Shown: positions 1 to 8,709 of the stretch, piece by piece
How positions within the stretch are numbered: position 1 is the first letter of the stretch
How the letters are laid out: every line of letters begins with the position of its first letter
Source: Hamiltosporidium magnivora
Lineage: Eukaryota > Microsporidia > Dubosqiidae
Assembly: GCA_004325065.1 (NCBI GenBank)
Contig: PITI01000486.1
Span: 1-11,735 of the forward strand
DNA: 11,735 nt
Direction of reading: 5' to 3'
Translations under genes and position numbers: made by a program
The notes under the pieces: model-generated
Told to the model about the DNA's origin: nothing
Seen by the model: the letters and a program-made list of their open reading frames with translations, nothing else
The model's database searches: none

Positions 1-46
1 TATTTAAAAAGAAAAATTTGTTAACCCAGAATTTTATTAAATAAAT
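1..46 (+). repeat. 3' end of a repeated element, plus orientation (left copy)
   Basis: These 46 bases are a perfect reverse complement of 11442-11487. On the right the matching stretch begins in the last codons of a minus-strand reading frame, whose stop is at 11481-11483. The equivalent TAA here is at 5-7, so a related gene on the plus strand probably ends at the left edge of the window. The shared stretch ends with AATAAA at 40-45, and the two copies diverge one base later. That is what the 3' end of a dispersed element with a short untranslated region would look like. The upstream part is outside the window. Confidence 0.75.
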
Positions 47-2224
47 GTCTTTTAAATATAATTTAATATTTAATAGCCTTGGTTTTCTTTTCGTTTTTTT
101 CGTTTTTTATTAAAATAATTTTTTTTTTGATTTTCATTTTTTTATTTATAGTTTTATAATTCTTATAAAGTTTAATTTGTTAACTCTAAGTCTATCTAAA
201 AAATAAAAAAGGGTTAATTTTATTGAATAAATAAGGGGGAGATGTTTAATTTATTAAAAAAATTTTCCTTGGCAATAATTTGGAACAAGTTGGTTTAAAA
301 CTTGTTTAGATATTTGTTCAGATGCAAAACGAATTGCATTTTGGTTTTTTTATAGGTGATTTGGCAAGGAGTACGAAGTCTAGAAAGTATTGGCATTTTT
401 TCTATAAATTTGATTTTTATTTTCATGAAACGTGATTGAAAAGAATGATTGAATTCTTGGTTGATTTCATTTATAAAGAACGAAACTGTGCCTTTCTTAC
501 TCGGCATACGAGACTTAGCAACTGAGAGCTACAAAAACAAATATTTTTAAAAAGCTAGGAATACTAAGATCATGGTTTATCCGTGGGTATTAATTGCAAC
601 GACTATATAGACTTTATCTACTTCTATGAGATATATGTTATCTGTAAATTTATTTGGTTTAGAAACGGTTGAGTTTTTAATTATGACACTTGTCATCAGA
701 GAGATATGGTTTGATTTGTAATATTTTTTCAGGCAATTTCCAGCCCGGGAAAATATGTTTACTATTCATTATATGATAAAAAGCTTAGGTATAAAGTATC
801 TTAAAGAACTAATAGAGGGCTAGAAAGGTGCTGGAGAGCAATTATTTATGTTTAACGTATAAATATGTATATATTGAAACAAGATAAAATTTTTTTTTTA
901 TAAAAATTTGATTTACTTTTTTTTACTAAAAAATTACCTGCTAAATGTATATTAATATTCTATTTTTAGAATCAGTGAGTTTAGTGAGTTTGAAACATTA
1001 AAAAATATGTTTATTTATATTTGAATGGATTTCCTTTAAAAAAGTAGGATTTGGTGCAATAAATTGTTTTTAAAAAGAATTATTAATACATTGGGAATTC
1101 CGTTATTAATTTACCGATTTTAGTTAAAATTTATTATAGATTTGTATTGTATATGATTACTCATATTTGTATGTACAAGTGGTTATATCTTGAGAATATT
1201 TGAATTTCTAGATGAATTAAGAATGATTTGAGGATTTGGTAATAAAAATATTATAGAGATCATAGATTATTCAATTTAGATACAAATTTAAGTTATGAAA
1301 GTGATAATTATGTAATAAAAATAAATTTATACTAAATAATCTGTAATTTATTACAGGTGATTGAATTCTTTGTTATGCAATATCTAAGCTGCAAATGTAA
1401 CTATTTGTTTTATTAAATTTTTTAAATTACAGTGGTTAGAAATATTTTTAATTTATAAACAATGCAGCGTTTAAACATAAAAATTTTAAAATGTTGGAAG
1501 TTCAAATTCTTTAAGAAATAATTAAAATATAAATTATGAAGCTTAAAATTCGAGAAGAAGGTGGAATTTGGCATTTAAAAATGTTCGAAAAAATCAATTA
1601 TGTTTTTTGTAATTGATCCAGGGTATAGTGGATGATCAAAGACTTATTTTGAAGACTGGGTATGGGCGTATAATAATACAATAACCTGGAGATATGAGAA
1701 ACAGATATCGCTATTTGTAATCCTATACTGATAAAGTTAGAGATCTTTCTAATAAAGCAACAAATTATTGAAGATGGATTTTGGAAGTAAAATTTCAGCC
1801 GAAAATTAGACAAATGTTCAAAATGTGAGACAAATTATCGGAAGATAACAACAAAGAGTTGATATAAACAGATTAATAAATAAAATGGAACAAATATAGA
1901 AATATTTTGAGAAATAAAAAAAATTCAAATGAAATTTTAATTATGAATTGTCTCGTGGATTTGATATTTCTCTTTGAGTAAAGCGATAATATTGTATTTT
2001 TAATTCAATTCAGATTATTCTTCTTAAAATGAATATTAGATTTTCTTCGAGGCTGTTCATTTTATTTGATTAAGTTTTATTTTGATTCGACATTATAGTT
2101 GTGATTCCAAACTACGAATTCTTCTTTATTTTTCCCCGTTTTGATCATTATCTGTTTATTTCATTGCTTACTGTTTTTGTTCGCTGGGTCTTAGTCATAT
2201 TTTGACTCATTTTTATTACCAAAA
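47..2224. other. Gene-free AT-rich region
   Basis: No convincing intact gene is seen on either strand. The longest open frames, minus-strand 295-507 (70 aa) and 1598-1813 (71 aa), show no recognisable domain and no CCC-ATG start context. Stretches around 300-840 and 1560-1830 are less AT-rich than the surroundings, which could mean decayed coding DNA. A minus-strand fragment near 590-640 reads EVDKVYIVVAINTHG before a stop, faintly like the region around the first catalytic Asp of a DDE transposase, but it is too short to assign. Confidence 0.5.
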
Positions 2225-2738
2225 TTATTTCTTAAGCATGTGATTTTTAGGATTTATGCCAGATTGAGATGCTTTTTTGCATTCATAAATAAGCATGGAA
2301 GCCTCGTAGGTTTTTATTGAGGCACATTCTTCAAATATTTAAAAAAAGAATTATTTAGACGAAATTATAATATATTTACTTTTTTTTCGGACCTGAAGGT
2401 CTATTTACTTTAGATTCTCTTAATCTAATAGACCTTCTTGCCTTTATTCCTGCTTTTTCGAAATTATTGCTACCCGTATTTTGCGACTCTATATGATTTG
2501 AACTAGAAACCTGTTCTATATCCCCCATATTTTCCAAACCTACCAACGAAAGATTTTCAGAGTTTTCATATTCGATTAATGAATCATCTTATGATGGTAT
2601 TAATGGATTAAAACCCAATTCTTTATGTAACTCGGAATCCATAATTCGTTCATTAAGTAGAACATTTCTCGATCCAAATCGACCTCTTTCGCCTGCTTCG
2701 AATGCTTTTATTCTATAAAAATAAAGGATTATGAACTT
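2225..2738 (-). pseudogene. Decayed reading frame with basic C-terminus, unidentified
   Basis: On the minus strand one frame is open from 2738 to a stop at 2376-2378 except for a single internal TAA at 2589-2591, giving about 49 plus 71 codons. The readable text is coding-like: it contains AGERGRFGSRNVLLNERIMD before the internal stop and a basic tail ARRSIRLRES...RPSGPKKK at the end. There is no start codon near the upstream end, which is closed by an in-frame TAA at 2739-2741. Beyond the stop a second frame continues the coding look at 2225-2340 (YEASMLIYECKKASQSGINP), shifted relative to the first. The Arg/Ser/Lys-rich tail recalls linker regions of LTR-retroelement polyproteins, but I cannot assign a family. 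GC content is visibly higher than the flanks. The simplest reading is an old transposon or gene remnant broken by one nonsense change and a frameshift. Confidence 0.4.
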
Positions 2739-2741
2739 TTA

Positions 2742-3467
2742 AAACCAATATTTGTATTTCATATTTCCAAAAAAGGGCATTTCACATATTTGATTTAATA
2801 AATTGAAAAAAAAAATTAATTGGTACAAAAATATCAAAATAAATTTAATAGAACACGTCTAATTATATATAAATAGCACTATAATTTATTAACTTTAAGA
2901 TTTATCAATCACTAATTTCTTTAAAAAATCGATCAGAAATATTTTCCTATCTTTAGTAGATAATCTCTCTATATTTAAAACTAATAATCTTATCTATATC
3001 TCGGCTATTAAAAGAAAACAATAATCATAGATTCTTTAGTTTTAAATTTAAATTGGTTTTTTACGTATAAATTTCTATTCACTCCTTTTCAGGTTTGAAT
3101 ATATTGATTATTTTACCAAAACACATTTTTTTTTTCTTATTTTTAACAAATAAATATAAATATATTCTTTTGATAATTTAAAATAATTCGATTGATAACT
3201 AAAAAGGAAATCTTTAACATAAATTTTACAAAAATATTTTATTAATTAAATATAAATTTATAAATGCTTTGTATAAATTATAAACTATTTAAAAATTAAT
3301 TTACGATCCACTTATATTGTACGCTATGTAAAATTTTATTGTAAAATACTGTTTAAAGAAAACCATAAAATATATAATATTTTCAATAGAGAGCTTCAAC
3401 ATACTATTTAACCATATTTAATATTTTCAATATTTTTACTTTTATAAAAATATCGTTTAATAAAATT
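2742..3467. other. AT-rich spacer, no gene seen
   Basis: This is extremely AT-rich sequence with stops in all frames and homopolymer A and T runs. A 15-base sequence, TAAAATTTTATTGTA, occurs near 3329 and again near 3461. At this base composition it may be chance. I see no RNA gene or start-codon context. Confidence 0.5.
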
Positions 3468-4890
3468 TTATTGTACGAATATTTGTTCCACCACTTTGAT
3501 CACTTTCTTCTCTTTCTCCGACTCTTTATAAATATTCTTTGTCATTTTCTCTTCCGTAATTACCCTATCTTCATCGTTTCTCACTTTTAAAAAGGGTTTT
3601 CATTGTATTTTCTTCTAGACTCTTTCAATACACTTAGTTATGCTCTATACAGCTCTCACATGCATCTTATCTTGAGCAAGTCTTTTTGGTTACTCAAAAT
3701 AATTTTTTTCGACTGTCTATTTTATTGACTATCGAGTGAATGTATGCCTTTATAATTATGGTATTTTTTATTCTTTAAGATACCTCTCAAGATATTTTTT
3801 CGCAATACCGTTTTGAGGTAAACATAAGAGATTATCTCATGCCCCATAAATTTGGAAAAATCTACTTCAGTAGCAAAAAAATTATAATCCTCAAGTTTTG
3901 CAGGTTCAACTCTAAGAAGTGGGTCTTTGGAAGTGATTCCTACTTCGATGAGAGTTATTTCATTCTGCCTCTTGTCTAAATGCATGGATCTGGTCTGATA
4001 TTCGGAATTATGGTATCAGTTAGTTACACCGGTGTCTACTCTAATCCTTGCATATTCGTATTAAGAATTTCTAAAATGTGTGGCTCCTAATTAGTTTTGA
4101 AGACTTAGAATTATATTTTTTTCCCGATACTTAAAGTTTGATATCGTAATATTTCATTTATTATTTTTGTGTGGGCATTTCCAGGCATTTTCTTACGTTG
4201 ATTTGACAAATAACCTATTGTATTACCATAATAATTGCCTTGTGGACGTTTTCATTCTTCTATCTTAAATATATTTCTATACTTGGATATTCAGAAAATT
4301 TCTTCATAAAGAGGTCTAATATTCCCTTCATCAGCTCCCTTGAAAGATCAATGACACTCACATACACATTTTTCTTGCATTATATTACATTCAGATCAGC
4401 TTTATTTTTTCCATTTTGTCATATAAGTGGCTACGAGGCTTTCTTCAAATGCTTCGTTTGAATTATTCGATTCCTGTATTTTACTTATAAGATATCTTTT
4501 TTCAATGGTATTTGGTTTCATTAGTATTCTCAAAGTTTACAACTTCGCTCTTCTGATAGATCTTTCTTTGGTATTTTATAGACAATCCTAAAGTCGTTAA
4601 AAGTTATGTTCGCTTTTGTCATAACTCTATGTGAATTTTATCTGAGAGCATATGAAATACATATAGCAGTTACTTTGAAAGAGTAGATGGGATACCCATA
4701 TTTAAAACCATCTTTTGTTATCAATGATCTTGTGAAGAATTCTTGTGATTCCGTTATTGACATTTTGATGAGATATAAACCACATTGGATATATAAGTTT
4801 ATCCCCTATAATCCCGATTTTAAACAGATTAAAAGATGAAATTGGAAACTTTCTAGTCGTGCATCCTCGACACCGAGAGGTAAAAGAAGA
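3468..4890 (-). pseudogene. Decayed non-LTR retroelement polyprotein, R2/CRE-like C-terminal half
   Basis: The minus strand carries a chain of coding-like pieces in changing frames, broken by stops, that follow the order expected after the reverse transcriptase of an element with a restriction-like endonuclease. In order, about 4350-4460 reads SKIQESNNSNEAFEESLVA and YMTKWKK, and 4111-4254 reads GNAHTKIINEILRYQTLSIG. Then comes a piece with HIL and, at 3988-3996, the RPD of IPNIRPDP. After a one-base frameshift, 3722-3985 reads NEITLIEVGITSKDPLLRVE with AKLEDY following. The RPD followed by a hydrophobic strand and (D/E)V is the PD-(D/E)XK nuclease signature seen in R2-type polyproteins. The tail, ending at a stop at 3468-3470 with KVIKVVEQIF, matches the right-edge gene in nucleotide sequence around 3630-3660. 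No catalytic reverse transcriptase motif was found, so the upstream part is lost or unrecognisable. It cannot be functional as it stands. The upstream boundary is approximate. Confidence 0.65.
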
Positions 4891-5454
4891 ATGGAATAAG
4901 TAAGTAAGTTAAATTAGAGTTTGTCATATTAAAAATGGAAAATTAATTTTTGTTTACGAAATATAAAAAGTGTTTTAAAATGATAATATTTTAAATAAAC
5001 ATTTAATTACTATAAATACCCAAATCCAAACTTTTTACTGAATGATTTGTTACTTACTCTATAGCTTTCGGTGTTTTATACCAACTATTCTAGATTTGTT
5101 AATCGTATATCATTTTAAATTCACAATTATACTATAATATTCCATATTGGTTAGTAAATGTAATAAAATAAAGTGTTTTCGTGGTCTCTTCATCTTCTAG
5201 AGCACATTTTATATCTAAGAAAACACTTTTCGCACTCATAAGCATTGGTTATTACTTACATCAGAATCTTAAATCATATTAAATCTTTTAAATTGTATAA
5301 ACTTTATATGTGCTTCTGTTTAAGGTATTTGAAGTCTTTAAGGTAAATTTCTAATTAATCATAATAATTTTCACAATTATTATACAAGGAGTGTTCAAAT
5401 ACTTCATTTATGAATAGCTTGCAATATTTTAAATTTAAGAAATGTTCAAGGTAT
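4891..5454. other. AT-rich spacer with one small inverted repeat
   Basis: No gene is seen. An 11-bp perfect inverted repeat, AAAGTGTTTTC at 5170-5180 and its complement at 5219-5229, surrounds a 38-base stretch of more mixed composition. It could form a stem-loop, but there is no supporting context for an RNA gene. Confidence 0.4.
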
Positions 5455-5465
5455 GAAAGTTATAT

Positions 5466-5657
5466 TATAAAGAAGAAAATAAGATACTTTATATTATAAA
5501 GAAATACGAAGGATATCAGATAATAGACTTTTATAAAGAAATACATAAAATATAATTTATAGTATAAAGAAATACATAAAATATAATTTATAGTATAAAG
5601 AAGAACATAAGATAATAGATTTATAGTATAAAGAAATACATAAGGTATTTATTTAGA
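5466..5657. repeat. Tandem array, about 31-bp unit, six copies
   Basis: The core TATAAAGAA starts at 5466, 5495, 5532, 5563, 5594 and 5627. The spacing is 29, 37, 31, 31 and 33 bases, and the two central units (5532-5593) are identical except at their edges. The array lies just beyond the 3' end of the minus-strand gene whose stop is at 5730-5732. I see no coding capacity in it. Confidence 0.85.
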
Positions 5658-5697
5658 TAAATATATATTAGATTGATTATAAATTAATTAAACATCT

Positions 5698-5703
5698 TTT
5701 ATT
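5698..5703 (-). terminator. Putative polyadenylation signal AATAAA
   Basis: AATAAA on the minus strand, 26 bases past the TGA stop of the tail-anchored protein gene, is well placed for a short microsporidian 3' untranslated region. In sequence this AT-rich, chance occurrence is possible. Confidence 0.45.
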
Positions 5704-5729
5704 ACAAAAACCTACCAAATAAGATATCT

Positions 5730-6125
5730 TCAACGATAATAAGAATAACCAATATAAACAGACAGAAGTGTAATTCCAAATACAAAAAAATATTTAACAA
5801 TATTTTTAAGAAACTCAGACCTATTTTGTAATTCTTCTATTTCTTTTCGTATCAAAGATAAAACAACCAAACTATCATCTATTTCTTTGAAAGAAATAGC
5901 ATCTTTTTCATTTTTAATTACTTTTATTTTATTAAGAGATTCTTCAAGAACCTTTTTTATATTTAAAGGTTCTTTTTTAATCACTTCCTTCATTTTTTTT
6001 CTTGAATCGTTTATTTCTTTTAATATTTTTTTTGGTGTAAGTAATTCTTTCTTTTCATCTATTAATGAGTCATTGTAACGAGATAATATTTCTTTTAAGT
6101 TTTCTATTGTTCTTGTGTCTTGCAT
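5730..6125 (-). CDS. Small tail-anchored coiled-coil protein, function unknown
   Basis: This is an intact frame of 131 residues. Residues 1-105 are highly charged, rich in Lys, Glu, Asp and Ile/Leu, with predicted long helices (about 5-20, 30-50, 55-72, 80-105). Residues 107-128 form one hydrophobic segment (IVKYFFVFGITLLSVYIGYS), leaving only a few residues (YYR) after it. That layout, a cytosolic helical domain and a C-terminal anchor, is typical of tail-anchored proteins. A divergent SNARE such as a Sec20, Use1 or Bet1 relative is one possibility, but I cannot see a reliable SNARE zero-layer. The start is supported by CCC immediately before the ATG, the same context as UTP14 on the other strand. 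The two genes are divergent and 212 bp apart, so they may share a regulatory region. I recognise no family. The frame itself is very likely real because an intact, compositionally sensible protein sits on a recognisable start motif. Confidence 0.8.
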   Translation of the reverse strand: MQDTRTIENLKEILSRYNDSLIDEKKELLTPKKILKEINDSRKKMKEVIKKEPLNIKKVLEESLNKIKVIKNEKDAISFKEIDDSLVVLSLIRKEIEELQNRSEFLKNIVKYFFVFGITLLSVYIGYSYYR

Positions 6126-6128
6126 GGG
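6126..6128 (-). promoter_or_regulatory. CCC start-proximal motif
   Basis: The minus strand reads TTTACCC followed directly by the ATG. A CCC or similar triplet just before the start codon is a described microsporidian expression signal. Finding it on both divergent genes in a background where CCC is rare supports both starts. A TATA-like TATATAATTT lies on the plus strand at 6141-6150, and its complement is AT-rich in the same way for this gene. Confidence 0.65.
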
Positions 6129-6150
6129 TAAACTATAAATTATATAATTT

Positions 6151-6240
6151 AAGTTGTTTAAGTTGTTTAAGTTGTATAAGTTGTTTAAGCCTTATAAGTT
6201 GTTTAAGTTGTTTAAGTCTTATAAGTTGTATAAGTCTTAT
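6151..6240. repeat. Ten tandem 9-bp repeats between divergent genes
   Basis: The 90 bases divide exactly into ten 9-base units that all begin with AAG. Five are AAGTTGTTT, two AAGTTGTAT, two AAGTCTTAT and one AAGCCTTAT. They sit in the shared upstream region, 26-115 bases before the ATG of the minus-strand gene and 98-187 before that of UTP14. The array reads open on the plus strand only because the unit is a multiple of three. It may be a simple microsatellite, or it may affect expression of both genes through copy number. Confidence 0.9.
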
Positions 6241-6334
6241 AGTTTAAAGAATTGAAAATGTTATTTTATTTTTTTTTGTCTTTTTTTTTTGGTTGAAGAA
6301 AATTCTAAAATAAATATTTTGCCGAAATTAAAAA

Positions 6335-6337
6335 CCC
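6335..6337 (+). promoter_or_regulatory. CCC start-proximal motif of UTP14
   Basis: The sequence AAAAACCC stands directly before the ATG at 6338. An in-frame TAA at 6329-6331 prevents any earlier in-frame start nearby. Together these fix the start codon. Confidence 0.7.
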
Positions 6338-7318
6338 ATGAGTAAAAATAAGAAAAATAACGATATTTCAAATAAAAATGATAATAAATTTAATAATTGT
6401 AGTACAAACTCAACCAAATATATGAAGGATGAATCTTCAAATAAAAATGATAATAAATTTAGCAAGAGTAATAAAAATCAACTTAAAGATATAAAAAATA
6501 ATATTTCTTATAAACTTGACTCGATTCCACAAACAGAAATTGAAAAAACGATGGATGAAGTTTTAAAGAAAAGTAAATACAATTTAATGTTAAAAAGACA
6601 AGAAAGATTTTATAAACAAGATTTTGACAAAAAAATGCAACGAATTAAAAAAATAAAAAGTAAAAATTACAGAAAAATCAGACGAAGAACGAAACTAAAG
6701 AGTGAAACAACAAATGGAGGAGAAGTATTGAACCAAAGAGAAGTAATAAACAATAATGATGATTATATTGATGACTGTACTGATGATTCTGGGGTATCAC
6801 AGAGTGACTCAAATTTTAAAGAAAATAATTTTGAATATGAAGATGTCAGTGATACTTCTACATCTGAAAATTGTAAAGAAATTGTAAAAAATGTATTTCC
6901 AATCTCAGAAAATGAAAAAGAATTTAAAGAAGAAAAAAAAGAAATTGTTGAAGAAGAAATGCCAAAACAGGAAGAAATATATTTACCGGGATGGGGTAAT
7001 TGGGCAGGATTTGGTTTAAAAGATACCAAAACAAGTACAAACACCACAGTAAATGTAACAGATGGTATTAAAAATTATAAAAGAAAAGATTTTCAGAAGA
7101 GTCATGTACTTATAAATGAAAAAGTAAAAAATTCACACGAAAAATACCAAGTAGAACTTCCCTTTGGATATTCAAAAGAAAATTTCTCTTTAAAAGTACA
7201 AACACCTCTTTCTAAGGAATGGAATACTTTAAGAATTTTTAATAAATTTGTTAAATCAAATACAACAGAAAATAAAGAAAAAGAAACTGAAAATTTTGTT
7301 TATCGACCTAAATTATAA
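6338..7318 (+). CDS. UTP14: U3 snoRNP-associated protein Utp14, reduced form
   Basis: Utp14 is a component of the small-subunit processome in the nucleolus. In yeast it binds and stimulates the DEAH helicase Dhr1, which releases U3 snoRNA from pre-rRNA. The 326-residue product has the family landmarks in order. Residues 66-100 form a charged helical region (EKTMDEVLKKSKYNLMLKRQ), and KIKSKNYRKI is at 105-114, the conserved basic motif of the family. An acidic spacer at 138-215 is followed by PGWGNWAGFGL at 217-227, matching the conserved GWGSW(A/G)G motif. Then come HVLINEKV at 256-263, ELPFGYSKENF at 273-283 and TPLSKEWNTLRIFNKF at 289-304, matching the C-terminal LPFPF and TP-G-WNT block. 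Yeast and human homologues are roughly 770-900 residues, so this is less than half length, as is common in microsporidia. The first 50 residues are Asn/Lys-rich and contain a duplicated SNKNDNKF. The start is fixed by CCC-ATG and an in-frame stop just upstream. Confidence 0.93.
   Translation: MSKNKKNNDISNKNDNKFNNCSTNSTKYMKDESSNKNDNKFSKSNKNQLKDIKNNISYKLDSIPQTEIEKTMDEVLKKSKYNLMLKRQERFYKQDFDKKMQRIKKIKSKNYRKIRRRTKLKSETTNGGEVLNQREVINNNDDYIDDCTDDSGVSQSDSNFKENNFEYEDVSDTSTSENCKEIVKNVFPISENEKEFKEEKKEIVEEEMPKQEEIYLPGWGNWAGFGLKDTKTSTNTTVNVTDGIKNYKRKDFQKSHVLINEKVKNSHEKYQVELPFGYSKENFSLKVQTPLSKEWNTLRIFNKFVKSNTTENKEKETENFVYRPKL
6367..6461 (+). repeat. 26-bp direct repeat inside the UTP14 N-terminus
   Basis: Positions 6367-6392 and 6436-6461 are identical. 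The offset is 69 bases, so the duplication is in frame and gives SNKNDNKF twice, at residues 11-18 and 34-41. Identity without synonymous change suggests a recent event or ongoing slippage in a low-complexity segment. Confidence 0.9.
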
Positions 7319-7530
7319 ATAAAATATTTATTTTACTTGATCTTTGAATAAAAAAGTTTCTGTTTTACTTTAATTACAAATAAAAAATATTTATTTTATT
7401 TTATTTTAATTGAATTTTGAATTAAAATAAATATTTATTGACTTTAATTACAAATAAACATATTTATTGACTTAAATTACAAATAAAAAGTTTCTTTTAC
7501 TTAAATTTTTAATAAAATATTTTTTATGTT
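7311..7530. repeat. Imperfect ~30-bp tandem array beginning at the UTP14 stop
   Basis: About six imperfect units of the form ACTT(T/A)AATTACAAATAAA followed by A/T-rich sequence run from the last codons of UTP14 to about 7530. The clearest copies are near 7367, 7440 and 7471. The first unit, ATTATAAATAAAATATTTATTT, overlaps the stop codon, so the 3' end of the gene itself appears to have been multiplied. Most units contain AATAAA. Confidence 0.7.
7318..7323 (+). terminator. Putative polyadenylation signal overlapping the UTP14 stop
   Basis: AATAAA begins on the last base of the TAA stop. Signals overlapping or touching the stop fit compact microsporidian transcripts, and further AATAAA copies follow in the tandem array. 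Confidence 0.45.
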
Positions 7531-8680
7531 TATTAGTCTGTAAAAATAGATATTTTTTTATAAATTAGAATTTAATTATAAATTTTGTATAATCTAAGAT
7601 AAAAGTTGGAATTTAAAAATTTTTTATTTGATTTAAAAAAATATTTTTAATCTGTAAATTGCAGATCATTTAATAACGAAATATAATTTAAAAACAGATA
7701 CTAAAATATTTTTTATATCTCGAATACAGATTTATATTTTTATATGAAAATGAATATAAGAGTGGCATATTTTGGTTGGATACAAGATGTATGTTTTAAA
7801 TCTCCTATTTATGTTATTACATAAACAATTATAAAAAAAATATTCAATGAATTTAAATTAAATTATTTGAATATTACAATTTAAATCTTAATTATATAAA
7901 AATCATTCAATACACAAATAACAAAATAAAGTTATTTCTAATCTTTTTTTACAATTGTAATTATTTTTTACAATTTTAGTTATTTTTTTACCAAATATTT
8001 TTATTTTTCAATAATCACTTTATTTTCTTAAATAGATTTTCTAAGTTTGATACTTCGATTGATTAATATTTTCATCCTAGAATCGTGAAATTAAAGATCA
8101 CATGTTTCTATAATATTTCTAATATTTTTACTTTAATTATATTTCTTTTTTTAATATTATTTTTTATAAAATCTCTAATCTTCTTAATTTATGAAATCAG
8201 ATAGGAAAATAAATTTTTACTTTCGTTTAAGTCATGTTTATATTTCAATTCAAATTTAATACTTATAAGATGAACTCTCGTAAGTACTTAAATATCTTAT
8301 TATTGAATTTGAGGTAATCTAAATTAATAATTAATATAATGATTGATTAAGGAAATACAAACCACGGGAATTATAAAGTAGTAAATTAAATTTATTTCAA
8401 TAGAAAATTCGGTAGAATTAAAGAATTTTAAATTTGATATTGTATTCTTAAAAAACACATTTATTTAATATTTTCTTATAAAATATTCTAGAAAATTACA
8501 AAATTATATTACAAGAGAACATACTATTCAATACGATTAGGAAACATTAGTATAATACTTTTGTTTAGCGCTTGAAAAACAAAAATATTGTGAAACAGAA
8601 ATATAAGACAATAAACAAACTAAATTTGGATAATTAAATGTAAAATTCTGAAACAAAAATTTATTTGTTTCATATGAAAT
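7531..8680. other. AT-rich intergenic region, no gene seen
   Basis: More than 1.1 kb shows no frame with protein-like composition. Stops occur in every frame, and poly-A and poly-T runs are frequent. The minus-strand frame at 8537-8737 (66 aa) lies partly here but is Phe/Tyr-rich by base composition and overlaps the PMT start, so I did not call it. No tRNA-like or rRNA-like pattern was recognised. Confidence 0.5.
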
Positions 8681-8690
8681 TATAAAAAAA
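8681..8690 (+). promoter_or_regulatory. TATA-like element before the mannosyltransferase gene
   Basis: TATAAAAAAA ends 19 bases before the ATG at 8710. It is a reasonable position for a core promoter in a compact genome. Unlike the two other intact genes, this one has no CCC before the start. Confidence 0.35.
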
Positions 8691-8709
8691 AGGAATAAAA
8701 AACAAACAA

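Noticed and set aside
295..507. 70-residue minus-strand frame
   Set aside because: No recognisable domain and no CCC-ATG context, with decayed-looking sequence upstream. At most a relic.
590..640. Possible DDE transposase fragment (EVDKVYIVVAINTHG) on the minus strand
   Set aside because: Only about fifteen suggestive residues, with stops around and no second or third catalytic residue found.
1598..1813. 71-residue minus-strand frame
   Set aside because: Ile/Ser/Tyr-rich composition expected by chance from AT-rich DNA, with no motif.
4240..4461. 73-residue plus-strand frame
   Set aside because: It lies antisense to the retroelement relic, and its Phe-rich product is the complement of Lys/Glu-rich coding pieces.
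5466..5657. CRISPR-like array
   Set aside because: The repeats are contiguous tandem units without unique spacers, in a eukaryotic context.
6065..6247. Plus-strand frame encoding a Leu-Ser-Cys repeat peptide
   Set aside because: It is a read-through of the 9-bp tandem array plus the antisense of the neighbouring gene's 5' end.
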